Source: Fragum whitleyi
Taxonomy: Eukaryota > Mollusca > Bivalvia > Cardiida > Cardiidae
Direction of reading: 5' to 3'
NCBI GenBank assembly: GCA_948146395.1
Contig: OX411545.1
Span: forward strand, 17,914,026 to 17,978,025
DNA length: 64,000 bases
Shown: piece by piece, positions 22,224-34,592 of the stretch
Position numbering within the stretch: position 1 is the stretch's first letter
Layout: each line of letters begins with the position of its first letter
Translations under genes and position numbers: made by a program
The notes under the pieces: generated by a model
Told to the model about the DNA's origin: nothing
Databases searched by the model: none
What the model saw: the letters and a program-made list of their open reading frames with translations, nothing else

Positions 22224-22461
22224 GAGACAGTGTGTGACATTTCCAACAATTACACTCATGCGTGAAGTACAGACGTTAAGCATCGTAGACAACGACACAA
22301 TGCAATAAGAATATATTCTGACTGCGAGAAGATGGATGATAACGTTATCTGCCTATATAGCGCAAAGGGAAGACTCTGGTCAGACGGTGCGGCTGCACAG
22401 GTTGGTCAGAATCTTTGCCTTGCGCACATGGGAAATTGCTTGAAATGTCATGCAGTGGCTC
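22224..22461. mobile_element. Family B MITE, complete, diverged
   Basis: Ends GAGACAGTGTGTGACATTTCC and GAAATGTCATGCAGTGGCTC, flanked by AAAT on both sides. It lies 44 bp after the previous copy in the same orientation. Confidence 0.82.
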
Positions 22462-23064
22462 AAATGTATTTCACATATTTTCACTGCTTCATTACTTAAA
22501 AAAAAATCGCAATTCAACCATACATTTAAACCAGAATGGTATAGTTTCAAAGAAACACATATTATAAGTTGATAAAATTCAGTATTGTGACAATGGATTT
22601 TCTTGGACTGAGAAATGTAAATGAATAAACTGCAAGTACTTGAAAAGCGTAACGAAACGATAACAGAGACGAAGCATCCCATTTTATATCTCAGAGTTTT
22701 ATTCGATATCTGTTACACGCTATAAGAATCTAAAGTATCTCGGAATGACATTCTAAATTCTAAAATCAATTCCACACTTGTTCACGAGGAAAACAATTAA
22801 CGTTGTTTTGGAGTTCTCCTATAGATCACGTCGAATCCCACCTCCACGCAATTAAAGCTTCCTCTCATTTGTTCTAACTACATGTTGCACAAGGCTTTCA
22901 ACGACCATGGAATTTCTAATTAGCTTTTACGTAATTAAAGACTTTTTTCTTTGAGTAAAATGTTGAAGTGTCCCGGATGCGTTTCGCCCAACTTTAAACG
23001 ACATTTGGGAAAACTGCCTTACATTCAGGGCAACAAAACGGTGCAAAACTGTTTCAAAATTATA
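22462..23064. other. Noncoding, nothing recognised
   Basis: A 100-codon frame (22380-22682, minus) is partly a shadow of the family B element. No gene seen. Confidence 0.45.
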
Positions 23065-23232
23065 CCCACTTTGATATACACCATAATTTGCAAATTATAT
23101 AGATCCACGAGTTTCAGTGAGTGATTCAAAGGTAAATTTTGTCTATGCACTGTATGGACAAAATTGGTCTTTGATCACTCACTTGAAATTGTGGATGTAT
23201 ATGCACATGCACGCGCGAAGCGGGGTATAGTT
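23065..23232. repeat. Foldback with ~38-bp arms
   Basis: CCACGAGTTTCAGTGAGTGA..AAATTTTGTC pairs with GGACAAAATT..TGATCACTCACTTGAAATTGTGG (about 23107-23195). Outer TATACCC/GGGGTATA words extend it. Confidence 0.75.
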
Positions 23233-23683
23233 TACAAACATTCTGCACCGTTCTGTCATGTTTTGGGTAGTGCTTCACATCTCACGCATAATTTATAGGC
23301 TGAAGCATTTACCGGTAGTATTTCTGTTATTTTTTAAATTTTGTTCTGTAACCTTTTCAAAAAAACAACAAAAAAACGATTTTACCTTTTATCACAATGT
23401 CCATCCGTCTATCCGTCTGTCTGTCCGCCTCTCTATCAACTGTCCGCCTCTCTAACAATCAACAATTAAAAAAATATCCTTTTCAAAATATATCCCTCTA
23501 ATTTTGAAAAACTTCACGGAAATTATCCGTAGGTAAAGTACTTTCAAAATAGTACATAGAATTGGAATCTACTCGAAACTCTTGTTGCCATATATAGGCA
23601 TATATATGTTATATAGGCTCTAACAATAGTTTTGCTCTGACCCCTCTATACGTCACACAGAAACTGAGGAGTAACTTTTTTTA

Positions 23684-23845
23684 TTGTAGTGGAACCGTAA
23701 TAGTTCCGCAACATTTCGACTCTCATGAACTATCACATTGTTAACCGAGGTTTCCTAATGAAAATCATTAGGAAACCTCGGTTTACACTGTTAAAGTTCA
23801 TTACCCCCGAATAGTTGGTGTACTTTTACGGGTCCACTACCTTAA
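23684..23845. mobile_element. Family C foldback element, complete
   Basis: Palindromic throughout: GTAGTGGAACCGTAATAGTT..CCGAGGTTTCCTAATG / CATTAGGAAACCTCGG..ACGGGTCCACTACCTTAA. The inner stem is perfect over about 18 bp. Ends with TTAA, like other family C copies. Confidence 0.85.
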
Positions 23846-23962
23846 CGTCGACCTCACGTACTCAGGTGAGTGATATACATGTACGACGATCAGTGACCTC
23901 TTGTTTAGAATTTGCTTTAAGGGAAGTTCTTGGTACATGGATTTGTGATACTGGTTCCTTTG

Positions 23963-24402
23963 TACAGTTAATAACATCCTGAAATTGACAATCATTCCGA
24001 TCAAAATAATTCTAAATCATTCACTCAGCGCTCCATTCATTCATTCCTAACACTCACTCAAATCGATCAAAAACGCTCCAAACTCACTGAAAGACATATA
24101 ACAACAACTTCGTTCAAACTAATAATAGCTAGGAAAAAATCGGGATTTCACTTATTTAATTGAAATTGTAGGCGTCTGATAGGTTCTTGAAGAAATAGGG
24201 AGCTATCTTATCAACTTGTATGCATATTTTATTAAAGGGAGGTAATCAATATTGCTAATTTTGTTCATCCTGAACAAAATTTGCAATACTTGATAATCTC
24301 CCATTAAATTCACTCAAAAGTCGCTCCACACACTCATTCAATTTCATTCCTACATCATTCCAAAATCATTCACCTTGTCAATTTCACCATATTTTAACTG
24401 TA
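23963..24402 (+). mobile_element. Family A MITE copy 7, complete
   Basis: TA-flanked; CAGTTAATAACATCCTGAAA to ATTTTAACTG; central GGGAGGTAATCAATATTGC hairpin. Used here as the reference orientation. Confidence 0.88.
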
Positions 24403-24654
24403 TTATTCACTTGGAATATCTCACGCACATTAAACTCGTATCGAAATAGAATCATGTTACAAACTGGCTGATTGATGTGCCGTGGTATAGAGCTCTTAAT
24501 TCGAACTTCGTCGCGAAATCACATTCATTTTACATGTAAGAAAATAGAAAAAGTATATTTGACTTGCAAACGTGTTCTTAGAATAAAGTGGGAGGAAGTT
24601 TTAAAGAACAACAATGAAACCGAACTTGCCTAATCCTCCTCATACTTGAGTTCA

Positions 24655-25076
24655 TACAGTTAACAACATCGTGAATTTGACAAGGTAAATGATTCCGGAA
24701 TGATTTTGGAATGAAATTGAATGAGTGTGTGGAGCGAGTTTTGAGTGAATTTAATGGGAGGTAATCCAACATCGCTAATTTTGTTCAGGATGAACACCTT
24801 TCTTTAATAAAATACGCATAAAAGCTCTATAAATAGCTTTCTTTTTCTTCAAGAACCAACCAGACACTTGAAATTTCATTTTTGTTAGTGAAATCGCGAT
24901 GTGATTCCTTCTTTAATCATCTGGAATGTAGTTGTAAATCTTATATCTTTAAGTAATTTTGAACGTTTTTGAATGGTTGGAATGAGTGATTTGAATGAAT
25001 GAATGGAGTGGTGAGTGAGCGATTTTGAATGGTTTTGATTGAGGCGAATGTCAATTTCACGATGTAACTAACTGTA
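24655..25076 (-). mobile_element. Family A MITE copy 8
   Basis: TA-flanked with both terminal repeats. One arm of the central hairpin is deleted after CTAATTTTGTTCAGGATGAA. Confidence 0.87.
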
Positions 25077-25191
25077 GCATTTCCTTGATATGGTAGACGA
25101 TTTTGCAGAAATTACCAATTAGGATCAGCGGTCACAGACAACTGCTTTCCACTGAGTAATTATGGGTAGAACTTGTGCCAGACTTATTGAA

Positions 25192-25632
25192 TACAGTTAA
25201 CAACATTGTGAAATTGACAAGGTGAATGATTTTGGAATGATTTAGGAATGAAATTGAAATAGTGTGTGGAGCGAGGTTTGAGTAAATTGAATGGGAGGTA
25301 ATCAATTATCGCAAATTTTGTTCAGGATGAACAAAATTAACGATATTGATTAACTCCCATTAAAAAAAAATGCATAAAAGTTCTATACATAGCTCCCTTA
25401 TTCTTCAAAAACCTATGAGACGCTAACAATTTAAATTATGTCAGTGAAATCGATATTTTGCTGTATCAAAATTTATTTTGAATGACGTTGTTGATTCTAT
25501 ATTTTTCAATGGGTTTGAGCGGTTTTGAATGGTTTGAGTGACTGTTTGGAATGAATGAATGGAGCGTTGAGTGATCGATTTAGAGTGGTTTTGATTGAGG
25601 TGAATGTCAATTTCTCGATGTAACTAACTGTA
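25192..25632 (-). mobile_element. Family A MITE copy 9, complete
   Basis: TA-flanked, same orientation as copy 8 and only about 115 bp away; central hairpin intact. Confidence 0.88.
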
Positions 25633-25983
25633 TCACAAACACCAATGGCAATTTGTTTGAAACAACATTTAACATTACATATAATCGAGTTATGTTATTA
25701 TTTTATCTTGGCCACCTAAGCTCTGTCGTGATTTTTTATTTAAACTCTGATCAAAGCCTAAACTAAAATTGAAATTATTATTATGCAGAGTGGTTTCAGA
25801 TTAGGTTAAGATCAATATGTCTACATTGTAATAGAAGTTAAGTACTGGTAGAGCTTACAGATCATTTTTCTCTCATAATTCTCAATTCATAACTGGACAT
25901 CTAGAATATGTCAATACGCATAGCTTCATGAGGTTTGGTGACACCATTTAAATTAATCCTACATGCGTGTTTGACAAGGAGAT
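25633..25983. other. Noncoding, nothing recognised
   Basis: No repeat or frame supported. Confidence 0.4.
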
Positions 25984-26203
25984 GAGCCTGTGCGTGACAT
26001 TTCCAACAATTTCAAATATGCGAAAAGCAAAGACTCTGACCAGCCTGTGCATCCACTTTTCGTTTAGTAGATAGATAAGCTCTAAAAGTATCGGTAGACC
26101 ATCAGGTAACTTTAAATTTACAGTATGTGTGTGGCTGTCAACGCTACTCAATGTTTGCACCTCAGAAACATTTCAGATTGTTGGAAATGTCACGCACAGG
26201 ATC
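25984..26203. mobile_element. Family B MITE, complete with altered centre
   Basis: Ends GAGCCTGTGCGTGACATTTCC and GGAAATGTCACGCACAGGATC. The hairpin is interrupted after CCAGCCTGTGCATCC. Confidence 0.82.
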
Positions 26204-26379
26204 ATATTAAAGAGGGTTATTGAAATAGAAAATAAGAGTAGTAATCCAAAAAATTTTCAGTTGATTAAATTGTTTCATAGAAGGTTTTATAAATTATTTG
26301 TAGCTTTTTATAGCTAGTATCATATTGACAAAAAAGTTCCTTTCAGCGAATTGCCCTTGGGCTCGTAAGCAAGTAGTAT

Positions 26380-26527
26380 TAAGATGGTGTTGTCATTGAA
26401 AACACTACCGCAATTATAAAGAAACATTCAAGGAATGTTTTTGTATTTAACAAGCATCATCCACATGATGGTGTTGTCATTGTAACCTTACCAAAATTAA
26501 GAAAAAGAAACATTCCATCATTCTTGA
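26380..26527. repeat. Diverged ~84-bp tandem duplication
   Basis: GATGGTGTTGTCATTG and AAGAAACATTCNA recur at 26383 and 26467. No coding signal. Confidence 0.6.
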
Positions 26528-26798
26528 GTGATCAGCAACACGTGCCTTTATGTCAACAACAATTAACAAATGTACAGTTGGTGTTGTCTAATTCTGATGG
26601 TTTTCCTGATTGGATTGTAATTGCTACTGGCATTTGTTTACAAATAGAAAATTGTTTAAGAATGTATGAACGAGTAGATTGAAAACTAAACATTTCTTGA
26701 AGATCACGGAATATTTTTGAAATTAAAAGGACCATCCACGAAAATAAGCCTTTAATGCTGTAGCAATTAGCTCAACTTTTTTCAGTTTAGTTATATAT

Positions 26799-26996
26799 GG
26801 ACCTGTGCGTGACATTTCCAACAATTTCAAATGTGCGCAAAGCAAAGACTCTGGCCAGTCTGTGCATCCGCACAGTCTGACCGGGGTCTTTACTGTGCAA
26901 TTTGTAGATAGATTTTGTACTGTGTGACTATCCAGTCTGCTCAGAGTTTCTACTTCACGAACATGTGAAATTGTTGGATATGTCACGCACAGGCTC
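26799..26996. mobile_element. Family B MITE, complete
   Basis: Ends GGACCTGTGCGTGACATTTCC and GGATATGTCACGCACAGGCTC, flanked by ATAT on both sides; strong central hairpin. Confidence 0.85.
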
Positions 26997-27509
26997 ATAT
27001 AAGACTTGTCCAACTGAAAACAGTTGCGGACGACTTTGAATAATAAGCTGAATTTAAAACGAATGAAATTTATTTGATACAATTTATCAAGCAAGTATCG
27101 AATTAAAAGAAAATGACATCTAGTTATTATCAGAGAGTGGTTAAAGGAAATATTTGCACTATAAAGTCCTTACTTCATTTACAGAAATGATGAAATTTTA
27201 TGGCACCGTCTTGATTATAAAAGAACAAAAGGAAAACAAGATGCAATTTCAATTCATCAGCATTTAGTAACAATAATGAAATACATACGTAACATAATAT
27301 TGTTACTAGCAACAAGCTCCTGAAAGAGAAATACTACCCACTATATGCACCCAAACCAAGAAAGACTTTTATTTCGAAAGCAGTTAATGTCACCAACCTA
27401 ATATTTCTTTTTACATCAACTTTTTTTAAGAACACCAAGATAAATCGCTGATATGAGATGCCGCCTTCAGCATCTTTGATTTTGGACCAAACTTAATTTT
27501 GTCGTCTGA
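26997..27509. other. Noncoding, nothing recognised
   Basis: No gene or repeat seen. Confidence 0.4.
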
Positions 27510-27934
27510 TACAGTTAGTTAGAACATGTAAATGACTTTCATTTCAATCTAAAGCATTCTTAACCGCTATCTCAGCGTTCCATTCATTCATTCATTCATT
27601 CATTCCAAACACTCACTCAAACCTTTCAAAAACGCTCCAAAAAATTCAAAAAGGTTTGGAAATCGTTCAAAACAATCAAATTTTTATCCAAATTTGTAAA
27701 AATTTTGCATGATTTTATTGTGTGATGTGAGTTTTAAAGTGTCAAATTAGTACGTGAGTACACACAAATTGGAAAGTACGTAGATTTTCTTAAAAGGAGG
27801 CAATACATGTCACTAATTATGTCGAATTGGAGATTTTAGATAATCTCCCTTTCACTCAAAACTCGCTCCTCCCATCTCATTCCAGTTCATTCGGAAATCA
27901 TTCACTTTGTCAATTTAACGATGTCGTTAAATGC
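27510..27934 (+). mobile_element. Family A MITE copy 10, diverged
   Basis: Left end CAGTTAGTTAGAACATGTAA and right end ACGATGTCGTTAAATG are eroded. An (ATTC)n expansion sits at 27576-27605, and the central hairpin is partly lost. Confidence 0.75.
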
Positions 27935-28003
27935 AATGGGACAATGCTGCTTTACGCCGGAATTCTCATCAAGAACTAGAAACAAATAGAGTCAGTAAGG
28001 CAA

Positions 28004-28445
28004 TACAGTTAATAACATCATGAAATTGACATTCACCTCAATCTAAACCATTCTAAATCGATCACTCAGCGCTCCAATCATTCATTCCAAACACTCACTA
28101 AAACCATTCAAAAACGATCAAACCTATTGAAAAATATAGAATCAACAACATCATTCAAAATAAATTTTGACAGAGAAAAATCGCGATTTCACTGACATAA
28201 TTCAAATAGTTAGCGCATCATAGGTTCTTGAAGAAATTTGAAGCTGTGCACAGAACTTGTATGCACTTTTTTATTAAAGGGAGGTAATCAATATCGCAAA
28301 TTTTGTTCATCTCGAACAAAATTTGCAATATAGGATTACCTCCCATTAAATTCACTCAAAACTCGCTCCTCATACTCATTCAATTTCATTCCTAGATCAT
28401 TCCAAAATCATTCACTTTGTCAATTTCACGATGTTATTAACTGTA
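28004..28445 (+). mobile_element. Family A MITE copy 11, complete
   Basis: TA-flanked; CAGTTAATAACATCATGAAA to CGATGTTATTAACTG; central GGGAGGTAATC / GATTACCTCCC hairpin intact. Confidence 0.88.
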
Positions 28446-28999
28446 TAAGATTTATAAAAATGCTTACCTTAAATTTACTAAATCCGTTGGTACTTCTCTA
28501 CAAAAAAACACACATATAAATATCAATTGAATCTCACGCCAATCAACATAAGCATCCTATAAAAACAAGCCGCGTGCCGTACCTTTCAACCCTAGAATGA
28601 GAACTAAAGCACATACAAAAGACGTGGAGCGATGAAAATCAAATACATAGTGAATCAAGGCATCGATCGAAGGTGTCTTGGAATAATTTCACGTTATACT
28701 GTAACATTACATCGCTAAACTAGGGTGTGCCAGACCGACTTTGAATTATAAATGAACATATTAAGTTAGGACCTGCTTATTGATTATTTATTTATCTTGT
28801 TATATTTTTTTCATTTTTCCTCGGGCACTGGGAAAATAATTTATATACATTTGTTGTTGGCTTTGCATGCCGCCGCATCGATAATATATTAGGGAGCATA
28901 TTGTTTTACCGGTGTCTGTTCGCCTTATTTCTGTCTACCTGTCTGTACGTCTGTCCGCAAAACCCAACCAAAAACCCAACCATTGCAAATTATTTCAAG
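28446..28999. other. Noncoding, nothing recognised
   Basis: Short TCTGTC-rich patch at about 28915-28955; otherwise featureless to me. Confidence 0.4.
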
Positions 29000-29861
29000 C
29001 TTCAGGATGAACAAAATTAGCGATATACATTACCTCCCTTTAATAAAACATACATTCAAGTTCTATAAATAGCTTCCTATTTCTTCAAGAACCAATCAGA
29101 CGCCAAGAATTTCAATTATGTCAGTGAAATGGCGTTTTTCCATTAATATATTCTGAATTTAGTTGTTTATTTTATCTTTTTAAGATAGTTTGAAAGCTTT
29201 ATTAAATAAGCATCCAGAAGGTCTTAACAACCCATGAGGACAATACAATACAGCATATTAACGATCTTTGTAATATGACGGAAATTATACAACAATATAA
29301 AACATTATACTTATCATGTTCAATTACATTACAATTATATATTACTTTTTTGTTATTTTATCATTGGACATTTTTCATGAGACCGTAATTATGGATGATC
29401 CAAATATTACAATACTACTTCATCAAAACAAGTTATAACATTCTGATCTCCAAACGACTTCTTACTATTTAATTCATTTACATAGCTATTTAGATGCTGT
29501 TTCGTGATTGAACTTGAAATGACCGAAGATTTATATTTATATAGTGAGAGAGAGAGAAAAAAAGAGTTGTTCTTTCTTTGTTTGCTTTCTTTTCATTGTG
29601 CTTAGGAAAAAAATGTGATACATCTACAGTTATAAGTCTTTTGCATAATGCTTGAGTATGTTTTTTATTATTCAATTCGGCGAAGACCAAGACCTCGCGA
29701 ACACAGACTATTTAGACTGTATTTACGAGAATTTAATTTTTAAGTCAATTTGAACGTTTTCGAATGGTTTGAGTGAGTGTTTGGAATTGACGAATGGAGT
29801 GCTGAGCGAGTGATTTGGAGTCGGTTTTGATCGAGATGAATGTCAATTTCACGATGATGTC
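29000..29861 (-). mobile_element. Family A MITE copy 12, split or two fragments
   Basis: 29000-29210 matches the middle and 29737-29861 the right end of family A. The intervening ~525 bp is unrelated. About 25 bp at the junction (TTTTTAAG..TTTGAA..) occur on both sides, so this is either an insertion or two separate truncated copies. Confidence 0.65.
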
Positions 29862-29927
29862 AACCAAATCTCACATGAATTTTCTCAGGGGACTCTTGAA
29901 CAGAAGGAATATAGAGAAAAGATGGTT

Positions 29928-30047
29928 GATGACTTGAGATGGAAAAGTTTATTTGGCAAGGAGTAGGAATATATCAGGTGAGCCGGAGGCGAACCGGATA
30001 AATTCCGCAATCGAGCTCGATAATTTTTTCCATCTCAAGTCACCTAT
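29928..30047. repeat. Short inverted-repeat element
   Basis: GATGACTTGAGATGGAAAA at the left and TTTTTCCATCTCAAGTCACC at the right are near-perfect inverted repeats around a GC-richer centre. Confidence 0.65.
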
Positions 30048-30164
30048 TATCTATTCTATTTATCTGGTTACAATTTTAGGGGGATCTATTCGTTATTTAT
30101 TTACGAAAATTTAATCCGATCCCGATTTACAACTCCGATACTCGGCGAATCCTCATCATAAGGG

Positions 30165-30190
30165 TGAATGGGTGGCAGAGGTGGGGGTCG
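30165..30190 (+). other. tRNA-Leu-type primer-site-like motif
   Basis: GGGTGGCAGAGGTGGG resembles the primer site at 2703-2719, but no LTR end (CA) sits directly before it. Possible LTR-element scrap. Confidence 0.3.
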
Positions 30191-31099
30191 ATCGCTAAGA
30201 ACTAAAGAAGTCGATAATTTAAAGGATTTCTAATGCTGTAGCAGGAAAATATTTAACAAAAGAAAATTAGAGTAATACGTACATACCTTAATGATAGAGA
30301 AGATATGAATCGAGTGATTGTCGCAATCTCAAACATCATTTTTTTTTCTCCGAGGTTTTGTTGTCATGCAGCTAAAAGCAAATCTCAATTCAATGCCTTC
30401 CTTAATCAGAGGATGGACATAGATTGAGATCAGATACAAAGCTACTATCTCCGAAATCCTTCTCGGTCGAATAATTCTGCGTTGAATCCACTCAGATAAA
30501 TGTTTTAAAATCCTGACGGTTTTGGAGATTGAATGTAAACACCTAGATGAGCTTCGTCACAATTTTAAAGATTACGTCATCAGTCATGTACTACGTCATC
30601 GATATAGTCGCGATTTGATTTTAAAATCATATGAGAATAGAGTGAAATATTATTTTTATCAGAAATAGACACTCTAATTCAAAAGAAAGACGATAAAAAG
30701 GCCTTTTTTTAGACCACGTGACCAAGTGATATGATAAAGCTGTCACGTGATCAAGTGACCTGATATCAACAAGTTTATCATACCCCCTTTTCTCAGGCTA
30801 TATTCATAGCTAGTGACAGGATGAATATATCATTCTAATGAATATATCCCCATTTATGAGCATAGCTTGTTTCCACATATCAAAAATATCCATCAACATT
30901 TCACATAAATAATACTTGGGTGGCTTTTAACATGCATGGCAAGATAAATTTGATTTGTTTGAATGCCTATATTGAGCAGTTTTCAATGATCTCTGTCAAC
31001 TTACTATTCGAACAGGAGCGTTCATCATTAGCACTCTGGGTGCTTTGATTTCAAATGATATTTCCCGTCGTGTAAATGCGTTTTTATTAATAATTGAAA
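30191..31099. other. Noncoding, nothing recognised
   Basis: No gene or placed repeat. Confidence 0.4.
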
Positions 31100-31420
31100 A
31101 ATGAATTTATCTTATAACTATACAAATATCCGTGTGATAATATCCCGTATGGTATTTTTTATGATATCACATAGTTATTTTTAGAACAATGATATAATGC
31201 GGTTATTTTTAGAAACTTTCATTTCAGTAAGAATCATTGGCGAAAAAAAGACAAATAGAGGTTATAAGATAAATATAATACATACTTAGTGTATTGTATG
31301 AAAAAATATCTAACTCGGTTGAGAGAATTGATAATTGTCTCGGCAGAGCCTCGACAATTATCAATTCCCCCAACCTCGTTAGATATTTTTTCTCATACAA
31401 AACACCAAGTACGTATTAAA
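31100..31420. repeat. Family D composite repeat, uninterrupted copy
   Basis: Aligns with 10997-11090 plus 12283-12515. It has ATTTATCTTATAAC / GTTATAAGATAAAT inverted ends (31102-31275) followed by a foldback (about 31276-31420). It provides the empty TA site at 31195-31196 for the 1192-bp transposon. Confidence 0.85.
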
Positions 31421-31529
31421 TATATTCTACTTTTCGATGGCCGTCTAAGCCTTGAGTCAGTCCCTTTCTAATAAACAAAGTTAAGCTGGATCTACTTCGA
31501 AATATCATTTGCAATTTGCATTGAGTCTC

Positions 31530-31673
31530 GTGTAGTTCCGCAACATTTTAAAAGAAATGAACTTTAACAGTGTAAACCGAGGTTTCTTATTGACTTTCCT
31601 TGAGAAACCTCGGTCAACATTGTGAAAATTCATGAGTTCCGAAATGTTGTGAAACTAATACGGGTCCACTAAT
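31530..31673. mobile_element. Family C foldback element
   Basis: TAGTTCCGCAACATTTT..ACCGAGGTTTC / GAAACCTCGGT..GAAATGTTGTGAAAC..GGGTCCACTA; terminal TTAA not preserved. Confidence 0.82.
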
Positions 31674-31949
31674 AAGAAACTCTATTGGGACATTTCTATC
31701 CAATGAATCTTTCAGTTATCCAACGTCTATCTTTTTCATTAGATTCTATCTGTAACATATCCGTAACATCTCATTTATTATAAAAGCGATATTTCTTGCG
31801 TCATTTTCCGAGTTCAGAAGAGGGTTAATTTAATTGCATATCCGCATGCAATTGTGGGGCGAAACACGTCCATGATAAATGGACAAAATGAAGAGCTATT
31901 GATTCATTTCAATATGCTGTAGATTTGTTCTCTACAGAGAAACAGTGGT

Positions 31950-32311
31950 TACCGCTAATAACATCGTGAAATTGACATCTATCTCGATCAAAAGCTTTCC
32001 TAATCACTCGCTCGGTCCTCCATTCATTCATTCCAAACACTCACTCAAACCATTCAAAAACGCTCCAAACTCACTGAAAAAGATAGAACAGAAACGTCAT
32101 TCAAAACAAATTCAGCTTGAAAAAAAAATCCCGATTTCACAAACATAATTGAAATTGTAAGTTTTTGTTTTTGTTCGTCCTTAACAAAATTAGCGACAAT
32201 AAATTACGTCCCTTAAAATTCAAGTTAAATTACTAATTTTACTCATTCAATTTCATTCCAAAACCATTTCAAAATCAATCACCTTGTCATTTCATGATGT
32301 TCTTGACTATA
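31950..32311 (+). mobile_element. Family A MITE copy 13, degenerate
   Basis: CTAATAACATCGTGAAATTG at the left, TTTCATGATGTTCTTGACTA at the right; the central hairpin is broken. It is the last family A copy that I see in the window. Confidence 0.75.
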
Positions 32312-33019
32312 CTCAATTGTCAAAAATGGTGGTCCAGTGGTCAGAGATTCAAAATACCGTTTACTTGTCCAAGCAACTCCTTTATCTATGTCCTAATTAC
32401 ACATCCACCTTAATATGAAAACTATTTCTAAATAATATACGAATGTTCACTGATTAAAAAAGTGTAAACGTATTTTGTAACAAACAGCGGCTCTACTTTA
32501 TTCAAAGATGTTGTCGCTTAATCGCAAACATGTGTTAAGGCATTTGGCCATTTATCAATAAAATACAGACACGTGGCCATTTACCTATAAAATATTGAAT
32601 TTAGAAAAATGTGAAATTCTTGTTGCTTCGGTCGCTATTCTGGAAGACCTAGGTTTTGTGAGTAAAAAAGATGAGTTTACGAACTTTATTAGGGCAGCTC
32701 AGACTTTCTTTCCGAAAAAGGCGGATTGCACCATGCCTTCTTTGAGCATTTCAAGAAACCCAAATGTAGCACCCAAGAATGCGACCAAAAGCTAAGAAAT
32801 TTAAAATAGATTATTTTTCTGATGGCATTTCAATGAACTCTTAATTCATGTAAGACTTAAAAAGTCAAAATAACTGCCATGCTTTGGCACTAAAAGCATG
32901 TTTCAAACATAACCGATTGAAATCAGTTTTTGGTTAAAGGGTATAATGGGAGGTGTCGTAGCGAACTGTTTCAGACGAAATGTCCGAGGGGCAACGACGA
33001 AAAATGCCGTGTGGAAGAG
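32312..33019. other. Noncoding, nothing recognised
   Basis: A 66-codon frame at 32595-32795 has no recognisable domain. Confidence 0.4.
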
Positions 33020-33289
33020 ATGGGTTGGTGCATTAGATCATGAGGAAAATCAATACGTACACGAAGATCGACCCAGTATAATATGACATACAACAATGCA
33101 ATTGGGCTCAGAGAGAATGGCAACGCTATTTTGTAACAGCGAAAATTACGTCATAATCTTTACCAATGATTGTTACGTCAGTTTTGTTTGGCGTTATAAG
33201 TTTCGCGCAAAATTGAAATGTTGAAATTCAAGAATTTTTTGCAAAAATTCGGGTCATATTATAAATAGAATATCAAATTTGTCCTCATA

Positions 33290-33393
33290 AAATACCGAAT
33301 TTATTAAACTTGCCATCTAAAACAGATAAAAACTCAACATAGCCTCGTTTTTTTTTCTGTTTATAGATGACTCGTTTAATAAATTCGGTATTC
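33290..33393. repeat. Inverted repeat inside the 350-bp insertion
   Basis: ATACCGAATTTATTAAAC and GTTTAATAAATTCGGTAT are exact reverse complements about 65 bp apart. The sequence after the right arm resembles 43966-44000. Confidence 0.75.
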
Positions 33394-33991
33394 AATGACT
33401 TCTCATTCAATATCCAAAGTTTTATCATCCTGCAACGCCTACATGTTGTCAGGTGACATTCAATTGCTTGCATCGTTATCAATTTACGAGCCTTGTTGCA
33501 CTCACGCAAATTTCCCTTGTTGGTTGTTTATGGATTCATTTACACTGCGTTGATATTTAGATAGGTAATATTGTTCCAAGAAACAAACGATAATATGGAT
33601 GTTTCAGCATGTACATGTACCTTTGATTTACAAGAAAAGAAAGAAAAACATTTTCATTCTCTTAATCTATTTCATGTTGAACCATTAATAGTTTTGCTTT
33701 GATGATAGGCAGAAGATTAGTCTGCACTTATAAATTTCTGCGTCTAATATTATATACGCCGCCTATTTGTCATCTTTAATCCAGAGTTCGCTAACTGTCA
33801 GATTACAAATTGCGTTTTTGTTCAATTGCTCTTCAGTACCGCAATATTTAAGAGTTGAAGAGGGTTTTTGTTGATTTCATGCAGGATTGAAACTAAAAAA
33901 ACGTAATCACACTGAATGAATACGACAAACTATGCCTTTCACCAACAGCTAAAAAAAGCAGACTTAAGTTTCTTGTTTTCTGCGCTTCTTT

Positions 33992-34083
33992 TTAAAGATT
34001 CATCAGGCTTATTTGGAGTTGATATTTGTGAAAGTTCACGAGTTCCAAAATGTTGCGGAACTATTGCGGGTCCACTACCTTAA
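33992..34083. mobile_element. Family C half-element flanked by TTAA
   Basis: Contains the right arm (GAGTTCCAAAATGTTGCGGAA..GGGTCCACTACC) between TTAA at 33992-33995 and TTAA at 34080-34083. The paralogous block at 63 kb lacks it. Confidence 0.75.
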
Positions 34084-34592
34084 AGAGAGTTATTAAACTA
34101 ATTTCGAGTTGATAGCTTGTGCAATAATATATAAATCAAGATAGAATTGAAGTCTAAATAACTAAGGGTAATAACTCAAAAAATGAACAAGCAACAGTTA
34201 AGGTTCTTCTCTTCAGTGAGATTTATGACAAAAAATTGTGGATCTTGTGCACTGCACTTTTCCCCAATGAGACCCTTCTACCTGTAAAGTTTCGAGTTGA
34301 TAACAGCTTTTTTTAGAAGATATGTTCCGGACAAAGTTAGTGACGGAAGGACGGGTGGAGACCATTACCATATTCCCTTCGCCGAATTGGCAAGGGTTAA
34401 TTATTCTTTCAATCGGTACGCAACTAGCCAGACTTCACAAACATATATTTATGTTACAGATATCATGTTACATTTTCTACACCAGTACAATAAACGGATC
34501 TAAATTATATGAGATTGTAATTAAGCTAAATCAATAGTCAAAGAACATCAAAAATATTTTATGACACAGAAATAAAGAACAAACTCAGTGGT

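Larger units (their letters stand above)
33020..34130 (+). repeat. Dispersed block, copy 1 (partner at 63 kb)
   Basis: 33020-33074 and 33425-34130 are collinear and roughly 90% identical to 62985-63620. Relative to that partner, two insertions are visible: about 350 bp at 33075-33424, and a family C piece at 33996-34083. Confidence 0.85.
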
